A DNA stretch of 64,000 bases from Duganella aceris (GTDB lineage: Bacteria; Pseudomonadota; Gammaproteobacteria; Burkholderiales; Burkholderiaceae_D): assembly GCF_011090165.1 (NCBI RefSeq), contig NZ_JAADJT010000001.1:868001-932000 (forward strand), in the 5' to 3' direction. Numbering within the stretch: the first letter of the stretch is position 1; each line of letters begins with the position of its first letter. Shown in pieces: positions 39,461 through 48,070 of the stretch. Below the pieces are notes generated by a model, which saw only the letters and a list, made by a program, of their open reading frames with translations, was not told the origin of the DNA and did no database searches. A program made the position numbers and the translations under genes.

Positions 39461-39636
39461 TTGTGGCCTCCGCCGCCGGAGCCGCCGCCCCAGCTGCCGC
39501 CGCCGCCGCCGGTGTGCGAGCTCCAGGCGCTGCCGCGACTGGCGCCGCTGCTGCTGCTGCCGCCGAGCATGCGCATCCAGCTGCTGCCGGCGGTCGCCAG
39601 CGTGACGATGATGGCGTAGATGAAGAATTTGCTCAT
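39457..39636 (-). CDS. 59-aa Gly/Ser-rich microprotein with N-terminal hydrophobic helix
   Basis: This small frame is coupled on both sides: its ATG (39636-39634) overlaps the DUF4178 stop by 4 nt, and its TGA overlaps the speD GTG start by 4 nt. The product begins MSKFFIYAIIVTLATAGSS, a likely membrane or signal segment, and continues as a tail of Gly and Ser with four Trp (GGSSSSGASRGS, then GGGGGSWGGGSGGGGHK). I do not recognise a family. The tight overlaps argue that it is a real gene of the polyamine cluster. Low-complexity composition makes homology search hard. Confidence 0.65.
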   Translation of the reverse strand: MSKFFIYAIIVTLATAGSSWMRMLGGSSSSGASRGSAWSSHTGGGGGSWGGGSGGGGHK

Positions 39637-41102
39637 GATTTGTCGTTGTTATCCAGGAAGACCGCCGGCAGATAAATCGCCAGCGCGCCGACGGCGCTGA
39701 GGAACCAGGTGCCGGAAAAATTCGCCAGCAGCGGGATCGCGTTCAACGCCAGCATGAACCAGATGATGTACTTGGCGGTGCTGCGATAGCGCGTGTTGCC
39801 GAACGGTTTGGACTTCGACGGCGCTTTCACGCGACCCTTGAACGCGGCGCCGAACCACAGCGCCAACTGGTCCGCCGATACCGGCGCCGAACGCGACCAG
39901 GTCATTTCCTGCGCCGTGCTCTCGGACGACAAACGCAATTGCCCGGCCTCGAATTCCTCCACCCGCGTGCGGTCGCCGACCGCCACGCGCCAGTTGAAGG
40001 CACCGGCCGCGTAGGTCACCACCGAGCCGTAATCGTACAGGCGGGTAAATTCGACCTTATCCACAGTCACCTTGGCGGAACCGGGCGCGTACCACGCCGG
40101 CCAATTCGACAGCACGTTGGCGCCGGACCAGCCGTCGTCGGTCTCGACCAGCCACGAGAAGCCGGCGCGCGGGCCGTACATCAGGTACTCGTTCCACTGC
40201 GCGCCTTCGTCGTCGGCGCGTCGCATCATGCCGATGATGGTGAAGTCCTGGTTGTTGATTTTGGCGGTCGCGCCCAGTTCGATGGTCAGCGGCACGGCGG
40301 CGACCCGTTCGCCCGCCGCCAGCACCTGTGCTTCCGGGCTGGCCGCGTCGATCTGTGTGTGGCAGGCCGGGCAGACCAGGTTGGCGGTCACGCCCGGCAG
40401 GTATTTGATGCCGCTGCCGCAGGACGGGCAGTCGAGCGCGTCGAGCTTGCCGCGATAGCGGCCGGCGGCGCGCTGGATGGTGTCGTCGTCGCGTAGCAGC
40501 TGGCATTGCATGCTGTCCAGCGTCACCGACAAGCCGGTGTAGACCACCGGGCGCGGGCCGTCCGAATAATCGAGAGTGATGAATTCCGTGCCGCGCCGGA
40601 AGTCGGCCACCTTGGCCTGGTAGCCGTCGCCGACCGCGAACGGCAGCTCGCCCTGGCCGCCGATGCAATCGGCGACGCGGATCTCGGCCGCCGTGTAGGG
40701 GCTGCCGTTGATCGGATAGTTCCGGCCCGGCTGTAGCTGCTCGAACGCCGGCAGCTCGCCGTCGCCCTGGTATTCCGCGGTGATGGTGTACATGCCGGAC
40801 GAATCGCCCAGCCATGAAGTCTTGCCGTCGTCGAACAGCAGATACCACTCGTTCCACATGCCGGCCGAGTAGCGCAGCTGGATGCGGCCGACCACGGTGA
40901 ACGGCCGTCCCCCCAGCACGCCGGAGGTGCCGATCTGGATCGGCGAGTAATCCTCCAGCACCGACGACATCTTGCCCAGGTCCTTGACCGCATCGGCGTC
41001 CTTGAGCACGCGGGTGCTGCAATATTCACAGACAGCCATGACCGACGCGTGCGAGCGGAATTTGACCTCCGCGCCGCAGCTGGGACAGGAAACGATTTGC
41101 AT
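39633..41102 (-). CDS. DUF4178 protein with two zinc ribbons and C-terminal membrane segments
   Basis: The 489-aa protein is built as a duplicate. A CPSC...CEYC ribbon (residues about 7-30) is followed by a DUF4178 domain (about 55-195: GTSGVLGGRPFTVVGR, WNEWYLLFDDGKTSWL), then a second ribbon CPSC...CPAC (about 225-247) and a second DUF4178 (about 285-425: WNEYLMYGPRAGFSWLVE). Two hydrophobic helices lie near the C-terminus (residues about 445-485). DUF4178 has no known activity. Genes for it are often beside SPFH, DUF350 and polyamine genes, as here. It lies 6 nt downstream of the SPFH gene. Confidence 0.8.
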   Translation of the reverse strand: MQIVSCPSCGAEVKFRSHASVMAVCEYCSTRVLKDADAVKDLGKMSSVLEDYSPIQIGTSGVLGGRPFTVVGRIQLRYSAGMWNEWYLLFDDGKTSWLGDSSGMYTITAEYQGDGELPAFEQLQPGRNYPINGSPYTAAEIRVADCIGGQGELPFAVGDGYQAKVADFRRGTEFITLDYSDGPRPVVYTGLSVTLDSMQCQLLRDDDTIQRAAGRYRGKLDALDCPSCGSGIKYLPGVTANLVCPACHTQIDAASPEAQVLAAGERVAAVPLTIELGATAKINNQDFTIIGMMRRADDEGAQWNEYLMYGPRAGFSWLVETDDGWSGANVLSNWPAWYAPGSAKVTVDKVEFTRLYDYGSVVTYAAGAFNWRVAVGDRTRVEEFEAGQLRLSSESTAQEMTWSRSAPVSADQLALWFGAAFKGRVKAPSKSKPFGNTRYRSTAKYIIWFMLALNAIPLLANFSGTWFLSAVGALAIYLPAVFLDNNDKS

Positions 41103-41108
41103 GCGGTG

Positions 41109-42149
41109 TTAGCCGATCAGTTTTTTCAGCAGCTCGGCCTTGGTGCTGTCGTAGTCGGCGGCCGAGATCAGGCCCTTGTCGAGCAGCCCTTTCAGTTTTT
41201 CCAGACGGGCTTCGATCGAGTCTTCGGCCGCCGCCGGAGCGGGGGCCGCAGCCGGAGCCGCCGGCGCCGGCGACAGCGTCGCGCCCAGCGTCTGGCCCAT
41301 CACCTGGCCGATAGTCATGCCAGCGCCCAGGCCGGCGCCGAGGCCGGCCACGCCGCCTTCGTTCTGCGCCGCCAGTGGGATCGCGCTGGCCACCTGGTAT
41401 TTGGTGAAGCCGGCCATCTTGTCCGCGCTCATGCCGCCCTTCATGCCGGCGCCGATGCGCTCGTCCAGCGCGGCCTGCAATTCCTCCGGCAGGCTGACGC
41501 TGGCGACGTTGAATTCATCCAGCCCGATGCCGTAACGCGCGAACGCCGCGCCCAGGTCGCCCTTGACCTGCTGCGCCATCAGCGCCTGGTTGGCCGCCAT
41601 GTCGAGGAAGGGAACTTGCGACGCGCCCAGCGAACTGGCCATGGTCGCCATCAGGATGCCGCGCAGTTGGTCCTCCACCTCGTCGCGGGTGTAGGCCTCG
41701 CGGGTGCCGCTGATTTCGGTGAAGAAGGCGCGCGGATTGACGATGCGGTACGAGTACATGCCGAAGGCGCGCACGCGCACCATGTCGAAGTCCTTGTCGC
41801 GGATCGTGATCGGCTGCGGCGTGCCCCATTTGCGGCCGGTCTGCACCCGGGTGCTGAAAAAATACACATCCGACTTGAACGGCGAGTCGAACAGCTTGTC
41901 CCAGTTTTTCAGGTTGGTCAGCAGCGGCAGCGTTTGCGTGGTCAGCTTGTGGGTGCCGGGGCCGAACACGTCGGCGATCTGGCCCTCGTTGACGAACACC
42001 GCCATCTGCGATTCGCGCACCACCAGCACGCCGCCGCTTTGAATCTCCTGGTCGGCCATCGGAAAACGCCACGCCAGTACGCCGTCGACTTCCTCGTTCC
42101 ATTGCAGTACGTCGATAAACTGCTTCTTGATAAAGCTGCCGATGCCCAT
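41109..42149 (-). CDS. SPFH (band 7, YdjI-like) protein with SHOCT domain
   Basis: The 346-aa protein has an SPFH domain (residues about 30-230, with ESQMAVFVNEGQIADVFGPGTH and ARYGIGLDEFNVASVSLPEE), a Gly/Ala/Pro-rich linker (about 265-310) and a C-terminal SHOCT motif (LEKLKGLLDKGLISAADYDSTKAELLKKL, seen as LKGLLDKGLISAADYD). It lacks an obvious N-terminal membrane helix, as in the virion-core-protein/YdjI subgroup. SPFH proteins form membrane-associated ring scaffolds. It lies between DUF350 and DUF4178 genes, a recurring neighbourhood. Role unknown. Confidence 0.85.
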   Translation of the reverse strand: MGIGSFIKKQFIDVLQWNEEVDGVLAWRFPMADQEIQSGGVLVVRESQMAVFVNEGQIADVFGPGTHKLTTQTLPLLTNLKNWDKLFDSPFKSDVYFFSTRVQTGRKWGTPQPITIRDKDFDMVRVRAFGMYSYRIVNPRAFFTEISGTREAYTRDEVEDQLRGILMATMASSLGASQVPFLDMAANQALMAQQVKGDLGAAFARYGIGLDEFNVASVSLPEELQAALDERIGAGMKGGMSADKMAGFTKYQVASAIPLAAQNEGGVAGLGAGLGAGMTIGQVMGQTLGATLSPAPAAPAAAPAPAAAEDSIEARLEKLKGLLDKGLISAADYDSTKAELLKKLIG

Positions 42150-42165
42150 GATGGTCCTCGCTAAA

Positions 42166-42552
42166 TTATGAAATGCCGGCGCCGTTGATGACGCCGATGG
42201 AAATGGAGATCGCGCCCAGCAGGCCGCCGAAGGCGCTGTTGTTGGCTTCGATCTGGTCTTTCGACATGTTCAGGGCGCGGGTGGTGATCGCGTACGCCAG
42301 GATCTGCACCACCATCGCGCCGAAGGCCCAGGCCGCGAACTCCTGATAATCCCCAGTATGCATCAGCGCCGAGCCGATGGTGATGGAAAAACCTATCAGC
42401 GCCCCGCCCAGCGATAGCGCCGCCGCCTGGTTACCCTGGCGGATCAGCAGCACCTCGTTGTACGGCGTCACCCGCGTGTAGGCGACGAAGAACACCGCCA
42501 GCAGCACTGCGGCCAATAAAAGATGAATCAGGTAGTTTAGGATGGCGGGCAC
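42166..42552 (-). CDS. DUF350 (YjfL-type) membrane protein
   Basis: The 128-aa inner-membrane protein has four hydrophobic segments, as in the DUF350/YjfL family. Typical parts are the first helix LIHLLLAAVLLAVFFVAYTRVTPY (read as AAVLLAVFFVAYTRVTPYNE), the polar loop EVLLIRQGNQAAALSLGGALIGFS and the closing helix. Function is unknown; the family recurs next to SPFH, DUF4178 and aminopropyltransferase genes. It is the first gene of the minus-strand operon and diverges from the aminopropyltransferase over a 67-bp gap. Confidence 0.82.
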   Translation of the reverse strand: MPAILNYLIHLLLAAVLLAVFFVAYTRVTPYNEVLLIRQGNQAAALSLGGALIGFSITIGSALMHTGDYQEFAAWAFGAMVVQILAYAITTRALNMSKDQIEANNSAFGGLLGAISISIGVINGAGIS

Positions 42553-42619
42553 GACGCACCTTCAGGTAAAGTGGCGAACTTGGCAATGATTCGTTGATAA
42601 TAATGCAGAAAAGCCCTCG

Positions 42620-44131
42620 ATGAACAAAAAGATTCTCATATTGTCGGTGTTTGTGGTCGCTTCCTGCGGGCTGGCGTACGAGTTGATCGCCGGGGCGCTA
42701 TCGAGCTACCTGCTGGGCGATTCGGTGCTGCAGTTCTCGACCATCATCGGATGTTATCTGTTTGCGATGGGCGTCGGCGCGCACTTCTCCAAATACGTGC
42801 GCGACGAGGACGTGCTGGCGCGCTTCGTCGATATCGAACTGGCGGTCGGCCTGGTCGGCGGCGTCTCGGCGGCGGTGCTGTTCCTGACCTTCTCGTGGAT
42901 GGCGGCGCCGTTCCGCACGCTGCTGTACACGATGGTGTTTTTGATCGGCGTGTTCGTCGGCATGGAGGTGCCGTTGGTGATGCGCGCCTTGAACGCGCGC
43001 CATACCGAGTTCAATGAACTGGTGAGCCGGGTGCTGACCTTCGATTACCTGGGCGCGCTGGCGGTGTCGCTGCTGTTCCCGTTGGTGCTGGCGCCGTATC
43101 TGGGCCTGGTCCGCACCGGCTTCCTGTTCGGGATGCTGAATATCGGCGTCGCCCTGTGGACAATTTCGGTGTTCCGCACAGAGCTGAAAAATGTCGGTGG
43201 CCGCATGTTGCGCGCCTGCGCGGTGTTGTGCGCGCTGGTGTTCGGCTTCGCCTTCGCCGACAAGCTGACCTACTGGGGCGAGCATGGCCTGTTCGGCGAC
43301 GAGATCGTGTACGCCACCACCACGCCGTACCAGCGGCTGGTGATCACGCGCTGGCAGGACGACCTGCGGCTGTACATCAACGGCAACCTGCAATTCTCGT
43401 CGCGCGACGAGTACCGTTATCACGAGGCGCTGGTGCATCCGGTGCTGGAGGCGCTGCCGTGGGCGCGGCGGGTGCTGGTGCTGGGCGGCGGCGACGGCCT
43501 GGCCTTGCGCGAGATCCTGCGCTATCCTAACATCCAGCAGGTCACGCTGGTCGACCTGGATCCGGCGATGACCGGCGCCTTCGCGCAGCGCGCGGAACTG
43601 GTCAAGCTGAATCACGGTTCGCTCAGCGACAAGCGGGTGCGCGTCATCAACGCCGACGCGGCGATCTGGCTGCAGCACACGCAGGAGATGTTCGACGCGG
43701 TGATCGTCGATTTCCCCGATCCGTCCAGCTTCGCGCTCGGCAAGCTGTACTCGGTGCCGTTCTACGGCATGGTGCGCAAGCACCTGGCGGCCAACGGGCT
43801 GATGACGGTGCAATCGACGTCGCCGTTCTTCGCGCCGCACGCCTACTGGACCATCGATGCCACGCTGCGCGAGGTCGGCATGAAGACCTGGCCGTATCAC
43901 GCCTACGTGCCGTCGTTCGGCGAATGGGGCTTCATCCTGGCCTCGCCGCAGGCGGACTACACGCCGCCGACGACATACCGTTTGCCGATGCGCTACCTGA
44001 ACGCCGACACCACGCGCGAGATGTTCACTTTTCCGCCCGATATGAAGGCGCTGCCGATGGCGCCGAACCGCTTGAACACGCAATCGCTGGTGCACGAGTT
44101 CGAGCAGGATTGGCGCAGGGTGATCCGCTGA
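42620..44131 (+). CDS. Membrane-embedded polyamine aminopropyltransferase (SpeE-like)
   Basis: The 503-aa protein fuses about seven N-terminal membrane helices (residues 1-210) to a spermidine synthase domain. The catalytic part has SRDEYRYHEALVHP near residue 258, SAM-type binding motif VLGGGDGLALREIL near residue 288, VDLDPAM near residue 310 and the proton-abstracting DFPDP near residue 370. It transfers an aminopropyl group from decarboxylated SAM to a polyamine; speD nearby makes the donor. The amine acceptor and the reason for membrane placement are unknown. Its stop overlaps the next gene by one base (TGATG). Confidence 0.87.
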   Translation: MNKKILILSVFVVASCGLAYELIAGALSSYLLGDSVLQFSTIIGCYLFAMGVGAHFSKYVRDEDVLARFVDIELAVGLVGGVSAAVLFLTFSWMAAPFRTLLYTMVFLIGVFVGMEVPLVMRALNARHTEFNELVSRVLTFDYLGALAVSLLFPLVLAPYLGLVRTGFLFGMLNIGVALWTISVFRTELKNVGGRMLRACAVLCALVFGFAFADKLTYWGEHGLFGDEIVYATTTPYQRLVITRWQDDLRLYINGNLQFSSRDEYRYHEALVHPVLEALPWARRVLVLGGGDGLALREILRYPNIQQVTLVDLDPAMTGAFAQRAELVKLNHGSLSDKRVRVINADAAIWLQHTQEMFDAVIVDFPDPSSFALGKLYSVPFYGMVRKHLAANGLMTVQSTSPFFAPHAYWTIDATLREVGMKTWPYHAYVPSFGEWGFILASPQADYTPPTTYRLPMRYLNADTTREMFTFPPDMKALPMAPNRLNTQSLVHEFEQDWRRVIR

Positions 44132-45741
44132 TGCTGCGCCGTTCATTTTTGGTCTGGGCCGGCGCCAGCGGCCTGGCCGCCGCCGGCAGCGTGGCCGCTT
44201 TCCAGCGCTGGCAGGAGATCACGCCGGCGCTGCATTATCCGGGCCGCGACGAGGGCCATTTTCTCCGCGACCGCCGCGCGCTGCCGCCGCCGTCGCGGGT
44301 GATCCATACCGACATCGCCATCCTCGGTTCCGGCATCGCCGGGCTGACCGCCGCGTGGAAGCTGAAAAAGCTGGGCAAGACCGATGTGCTGATGATCGAC
44401 GGCCCGCAACCGCACGGTAACGCCGCCGGCGGCGCCTTCGGCGAATACGAATATCCGACCGGCGCGCATTATCTGCCGCTGCCGTCGCCGGAATCGACGC
44501 ACGTGCGCGAGATCCTGGCCGACCTGGGCATCATCCAGAAGGATGCGATGGCGGAGAAGCCGTATTACGACGAGCGCTTCATCCTGCACGGACCGGAGGA
44601 GCGGCTGCTGTTCAACGGCCACTGGCAGGACGGCTTTATCCCCACCGACGGCGTGCCGCAATGGGAGCTGGACCAGCACAAGCGCTTCTTCGCCGAGGTG
44701 GAACGGCTGCGCGGCACGCACGGCGCCGACGGCCGCCGCGTGTTCGTGTTCCCGACCGTGATGTCGTCGGAAGACCCGCAATGGCAGGCGCTGGACCGCA
44801 TCTCGCTCAAGCAGTGGATGGAGCGGGAGGGCTACACCGCACCGACCCTGCACTGGTACCTGAACTACTGCTGCCGCGACGATTACGGCACGCGCTATGA
44901 CAAGGTGTCGGCGTGGGCCGGGCTGCATTACTATTGCAGCCGCTGGGGCCAGGCCGCCAACGCCGGCAACGGCGCCTGGCTGACCTGGCCCGGCGGCCTG
45001 CAACCGCTGGCCAGCGGCATGGAGCGATCAGCCGGCGTCAAGCGCATGGCGGGGACGGTGGTGTCGCTGAAAAAAACGGCGGGCGGCGTCGAGGCGCTGT
45101 GCTTCAAGCTGGAGGGCGGCAAGCCGGTCACGTATCTGGTCCGCGCCCGCAAGGCGATCTGCGCGATGCCGGTGTACGTCGCGGCGCGGGTTGTGGATAA
45201 CATCGGAGATTACGGTTTCGATCCGGCGAAGCACATCCCCGAGTACGCGCCGTGGATGGTGGCCAACTTCCTGCTCAAGCGCTTTCCCGACGAGCTTCCA
45301 AGCCAACCCCTATCGTGGGACAACGTGGTCTACAGCGAGCCGGGGCTGGGCTTCGTGGTGTCGACGCACCAGGACATCCGCGTGCGGCCGCCGGAGCAGA
45401 CCGTGTTCAGCGCCTACGTCGCGCTGTCGGACCGCAAGGCCAGCAGCGCGCGCCACTGGATGGCGTCGGCCAAGCCGGAGGAGTTGCTGGCGCTGGCCAG
45501 CGCCGATCTGAAGACGGCTTACGGCGCGCAGTTCGCCGCTTGCGTCGAGCGGGTCGACATCACGTTGCGCGGCCATGCGATGGCGGTGCCGTGGCCGAAT
45601 TTCCGCGGCAACGCCGGCATGAAAGCCTTGCGCGAAGTCGACGGCCCGATTCTGTTCGCGCACGCGGACTTGTCCGGCTTCTCGGTGTTCGAGGAGGCCG
45701 CGTGGTGGGGCTACCGTGCCGCAGGGCTCGCCGCTAAGTGA
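44131..45741 (+). CDS. Exported FAD-dependent oxidoreductase (amine oxidase-like)
   Basis: The 536-aa protein begins with a Tat-like segment (MLRRSFLVWAGASGLAAAGS) and then the FAD-binding motif IAILGSGIAGLTAAWKL near residue 60. It looks like the NAD(P)-binding/flavin amine oxidase superfamily, with EYEYPTGAHYLPLPSPEST as a subgroup feature and a C-terminal FAD-contact segment near HADLSGFSVFEEAAWWGYRAA. It is translationally coupled to the aminopropyltransferase, so a role in oxidising a polyamine product is plausible but not shown. The ATG at 44131 was chosen for the coupling and the signal; the frame is open further upstream. Confidence 0.78.
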   Translation: MLRRSFLVWAGASGLAAAGSVAAFQRWQEITPALHYPGRDEGHFLRDRRALPPPSRVIHTDIAILGSGIAGLTAAWKLKKLGKTDVLMIDGPQPHGNAAGGAFGEYEYPTGAHYLPLPSPESTHVREILADLGIIQKDAMAEKPYYDERFILHGPEERLLFNGHWQDGFIPTDGVPQWELDQHKRFFAEVERLRGTHGADGRRVFVFPTVMSSEDPQWQALDRISLKQWMEREGYTAPTLHWYLNYCCRDDYGTRYDKVSAWAGLHYYCSRWGQAANAGNGAWLTWPGGLQPLASGMERSAGVKRMAGTVVSLKKTAGGVEALCFKLEGGKPVTYLVRARKAICAMPVYVAARVVDNIGDYGFDPAKHIPEYAPWMVANFLLKRFPDELPSQPLSWDNVVYSEPGLGFVVSTHQDIRVRPPEQTVFSAYVALSDRKASSARHWMASAKPEELLALASADLKTAYGAQFAACVERVDITLRGHAMAVPWPNFRGNAGMKALREVDGPILFAHADLSGFSVFEEAAWWGYRAAGLAAK

Positions 45742-45753
45742 TATTCTTCAGCC

Positions 45754-46596
45754 ATGACACATGACGCCCGCCAGCGCTTTCGCGCCTCCGCCAAACAGAA
45801 ACTGCGAGATGAAGACGCTGGCGACAGCGCCTTCTCCAGCCGTGCCGCCAACCCCAAGCTGAGCAAGTCCAAAGGCAAGGCGCTCGACATCGCGCGCACC
45901 GCCGCGCTGATTTCGCGCATCGGCGCCTTGCAGGACAAGCTGTACGCGCAGCACAAGCAGAAGGTGCTGCTGATCCTGCAAGGCATGGACACCTCCGGCA
46001 AGGATGGCACGGTGCGCGCCATGTTCAGCGGCATCAGCCCGATGGGCATCCGCGCCGCAGCCTTCAAGGCGCCGACCGACAACGAACTGGCGCACGATTA
46101 CCTGTGGCGCGTGCACCAGCAGGTGCCGGTCAGCGGCGAGATCGCGATCTTCAACCGCAGCCATTACGAGGACGTGCTGATCACCAGCGTCCAGGGCTGG
46201 ATCGACGACAAGGAGTGCAAACGGCGCTACCAGCAGATTTGCGACTTTGAGCGTATGCTGGCCGAAACCGGCACCGTGATCGTCAAGGTGTTCCTGCACA
46301 TCTCCAAGGAGGAGCAGCGCGAGCGCCTGCAGGAGCGGCTGGACGACCCGGACAAGCAGTGGAAGTTCAACCCGGCCGACGTCGAGCAGCGCAAGAAGTG
46401 GGACGACTATCTGCGGGCGTACGAAAAGGCGATCCGCGCCACCGATGTGCCGCACGCGCCGTGGTACATCGTACCGGCCAACTCCAAGACCCACCGCAAC
46501 CTGGTGATCGCCAGCCTGTTGCTGGAGACGCTGGAAGGGATGGAGCTGAGCTATCCGCCGCCGCATCCCGACCTGTCGTCGTTCAAGGTCGAATAG
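45754..46596 (+). CDS. Polyphosphate kinase 2 family protein
   Basis: The 280-aa protein matches PPK2: Walker A LILQGMDTSGKDGTVR near residue 72, Walker B/lid region in IAIFNRSHYEDVLI near residue 131, and the WKFNPADVEQRKKWDDY block near residue 205. PPK2 enzymes transfer phosphate between polyphosphate and nucleotides, mostly making NDP or NTP from polyphosphate. The one-domain form and the CHHU-like N-terminal region FRASAKQKLRDEDAGDS fit class I-III single-domain PPK2. It is 12 nt after the FAD oxidoreductase and may share its transcript. Confidence 0.88.
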   Translation: MTHDARQRFRASAKQKLRDEDAGDSAFSSRAANPKLSKSKGKALDIARTAALISRIGALQDKLYAQHKQKVLLILQGMDTSGKDGTVRAMFSGISPMGIRAAAFKAPTDNELAHDYLWRVHQQVPVSGEIAIFNRSHYEDVLITSVQGWIDDKECKRRYQQICDFERMLAETGTVIVKVFLHISKEEQRERLQERLDDPDKQWKFNPADVEQRKKWDDYLRAYEKAIRATDVPHAPWYIVPANSKTHRNLVIASLLLETLEGMELSYPPPHPDLSSFKVE

Positions 46597-46615
46597 CCAT
46601 TCAAGGAGCACTCGC

Positions 46616-48070
46616 ATGCCGCAACTGAAAGACACTTCGCTTCTGCGCCAGCAGGCCTACATCAACGGCGAGTGGCTGGACGCCGACAACGGCGCCACGC
46701 TGGCGGTGACCAATCCCGCCACCGGCGAGCAGCTCGGCACTATTCCGCTGATGGGCGCGGCCGAGACCAGGCGTGCCATCGACGCCGCCAACGCCGCCTG
46801 GCCGGCCTGGCGCAAGAAGACCGCCAGGGAGCGCGCTGCCATCCTGCGCAAGTGGAATGACCTGATCCTGGAAAACACCGAAGACCTGGCGCAGCTGATG
46901 ACGGCCGAGCAGGGCAAGCCGCTGTCAGAGTCGCGCGGCGAAGTCGCGTACGGCGCGTCGTTCATCGAATGGTTCGGTGAGGAGGCCAAGCGGGTCGCCG
47001 GCGAGACGCTGGCGTCGCCGTGGCCGGATCGTCGCCTGCTGGTGACCAAGGAGCCGATCGGCGTCTGCGCCGCGATCACGCCGTGGAATTTCCCGATCGC
47101 GATGATCACCCGCAAGGCCGGCCCGGCGCTGGCCGCCGGCTGCACCATGGTGCTCAAGCCGGCCGAGTCGACGCCGTACTGCGCGCTGGCGCTGGCGGTC
47201 CTCGCCGAGCGCGCCGGCGTGCCGGCCGGCGTATTCAGCGTGGTCACCGGCACGCCGAAGGACATCGGCGGCGAGATGACCTCGAACCCAATCGTGCGCA
47301 AGCTGACCTTCACCGGTTCCACCGCTGTCGGCAAGCTGCTGATGCAGCAAAGCGCCGCGACGATCAAGAAACTGTCGCTGGAACTGGGCGGCAACGCGCC
47401 GTTCATCGTGTTCGACGACGCCGACCTGGACGCGGCGGTCGAAGGCGCGCTGGCGTCCAAGTACCGCAACGCCGGCCAGACCTGCGTCTGCGCCAACCGC
47501 ATCTATGTGCAGGATGGCGTCTACGACCAGTTCGCCGACAAGCTGGTGGCCGCCGTCGCCAAGCTCAAGGTCGGCAACGGGGTCGAGCCGGGCGTGACGC
47601 AAGGCCCGCTGATCGACGAGAAGGCGGTGCAAAAGGTCGAGCAGCACGTGGCCGACGCGCTGGCCAAGGGCGGCCGCCTGCTCACCGGCGGCAAGCGACA
47701 CGCGCTGGGCCACGGCTTCTTCGAGCCGACCGTGATCGCCGATGTCGGCAACGACATGATCGTCGCCACCGAGGAGACCTTCGGTCCGCTGGCGCCGCTG
47801 TTCCGCTTCAGCACCGACGAGGAGGCGGTGGCGCTGGCCAACAACACCGAGTTTGGCCTGGCCAGTTATTTCTATTCGCGCGACATCGGCCGCATCTGGC
47901 GCGTCGCCGAAGGGCTGGAAAGCGGCATGGTCGGCGTCAACACCGGGCTGATCTCCAACGAGGTCGCGCCGTTCGGCGGCGTCAAGCAATCCGGCCTGGG
48001 GCGCGAGGGTTCGCACTATGGGCTGGACGAGTTCCTGGTCATCAAGTACATCTGTCTCGGCGGCATCTGA
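46616..48070 (+). CDS. gabD: NAD(P)-dependent succinate-semialdehyde dehydrogenase
   Basis: The 484-aa aldehyde dehydrogenase oxidises succinate semialdehyde in GABA and polyamine breakdown. Motifs: PWNFPIAMITRKAGPALAAG near residue 158, the catalytic glutamate in LELGGNAPFIVF near residue 258, the catalytic cysteine in NAGQTCVCANR near residue 291, and EETFGPLAPLF near residue 385. GVCAAITPWNFP and the GNAPF stretch favour GabD over other ALDHs. AAGGAG precedes the start. The 3' end overlaps the convergent PHB depolymerase gene by 29 bp. Confidence 0.92.
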   Translation: MPQLKDTSLLRQQAYINGEWLDADNGATLAVTNPATGEQLGTIPLMGAAETRRAIDAANAAWPAWRKKTARERAAILRKWNDLILENTEDLAQLMTAEQGKPLSESRGEVAYGASFIEWFGEEAKRVAGETLASPWPDRRLLVTKEPIGVCAAITPWNFPIAMITRKAGPALAAGCTMVLKPAESTPYCALALAVLAERAGVPAGVFSVVTGTPKDIGGEMTSNPIVRKLTFTGSTAVGKLLMQQSAATIKKLSLELGGNAPFIVFDDADLDAAVEGALASKYRNAGQTCVCANRIYVQDGVYDQFADKLVAAVAKLKVGNGVEPGVTQGPLIDEKAVQKVEQHVADALAKGGRLLTGGKRHALGHGFFEPTVIADVGNDMIVATEETFGPLAPLFRFSTDEEAVALANNTEFGLASYFYSRDIGRIWRVAEGLESGMVGVNTGLISNEVAPFGGVKQSGLGREGSHYGLDEFLVIKYICLGGI

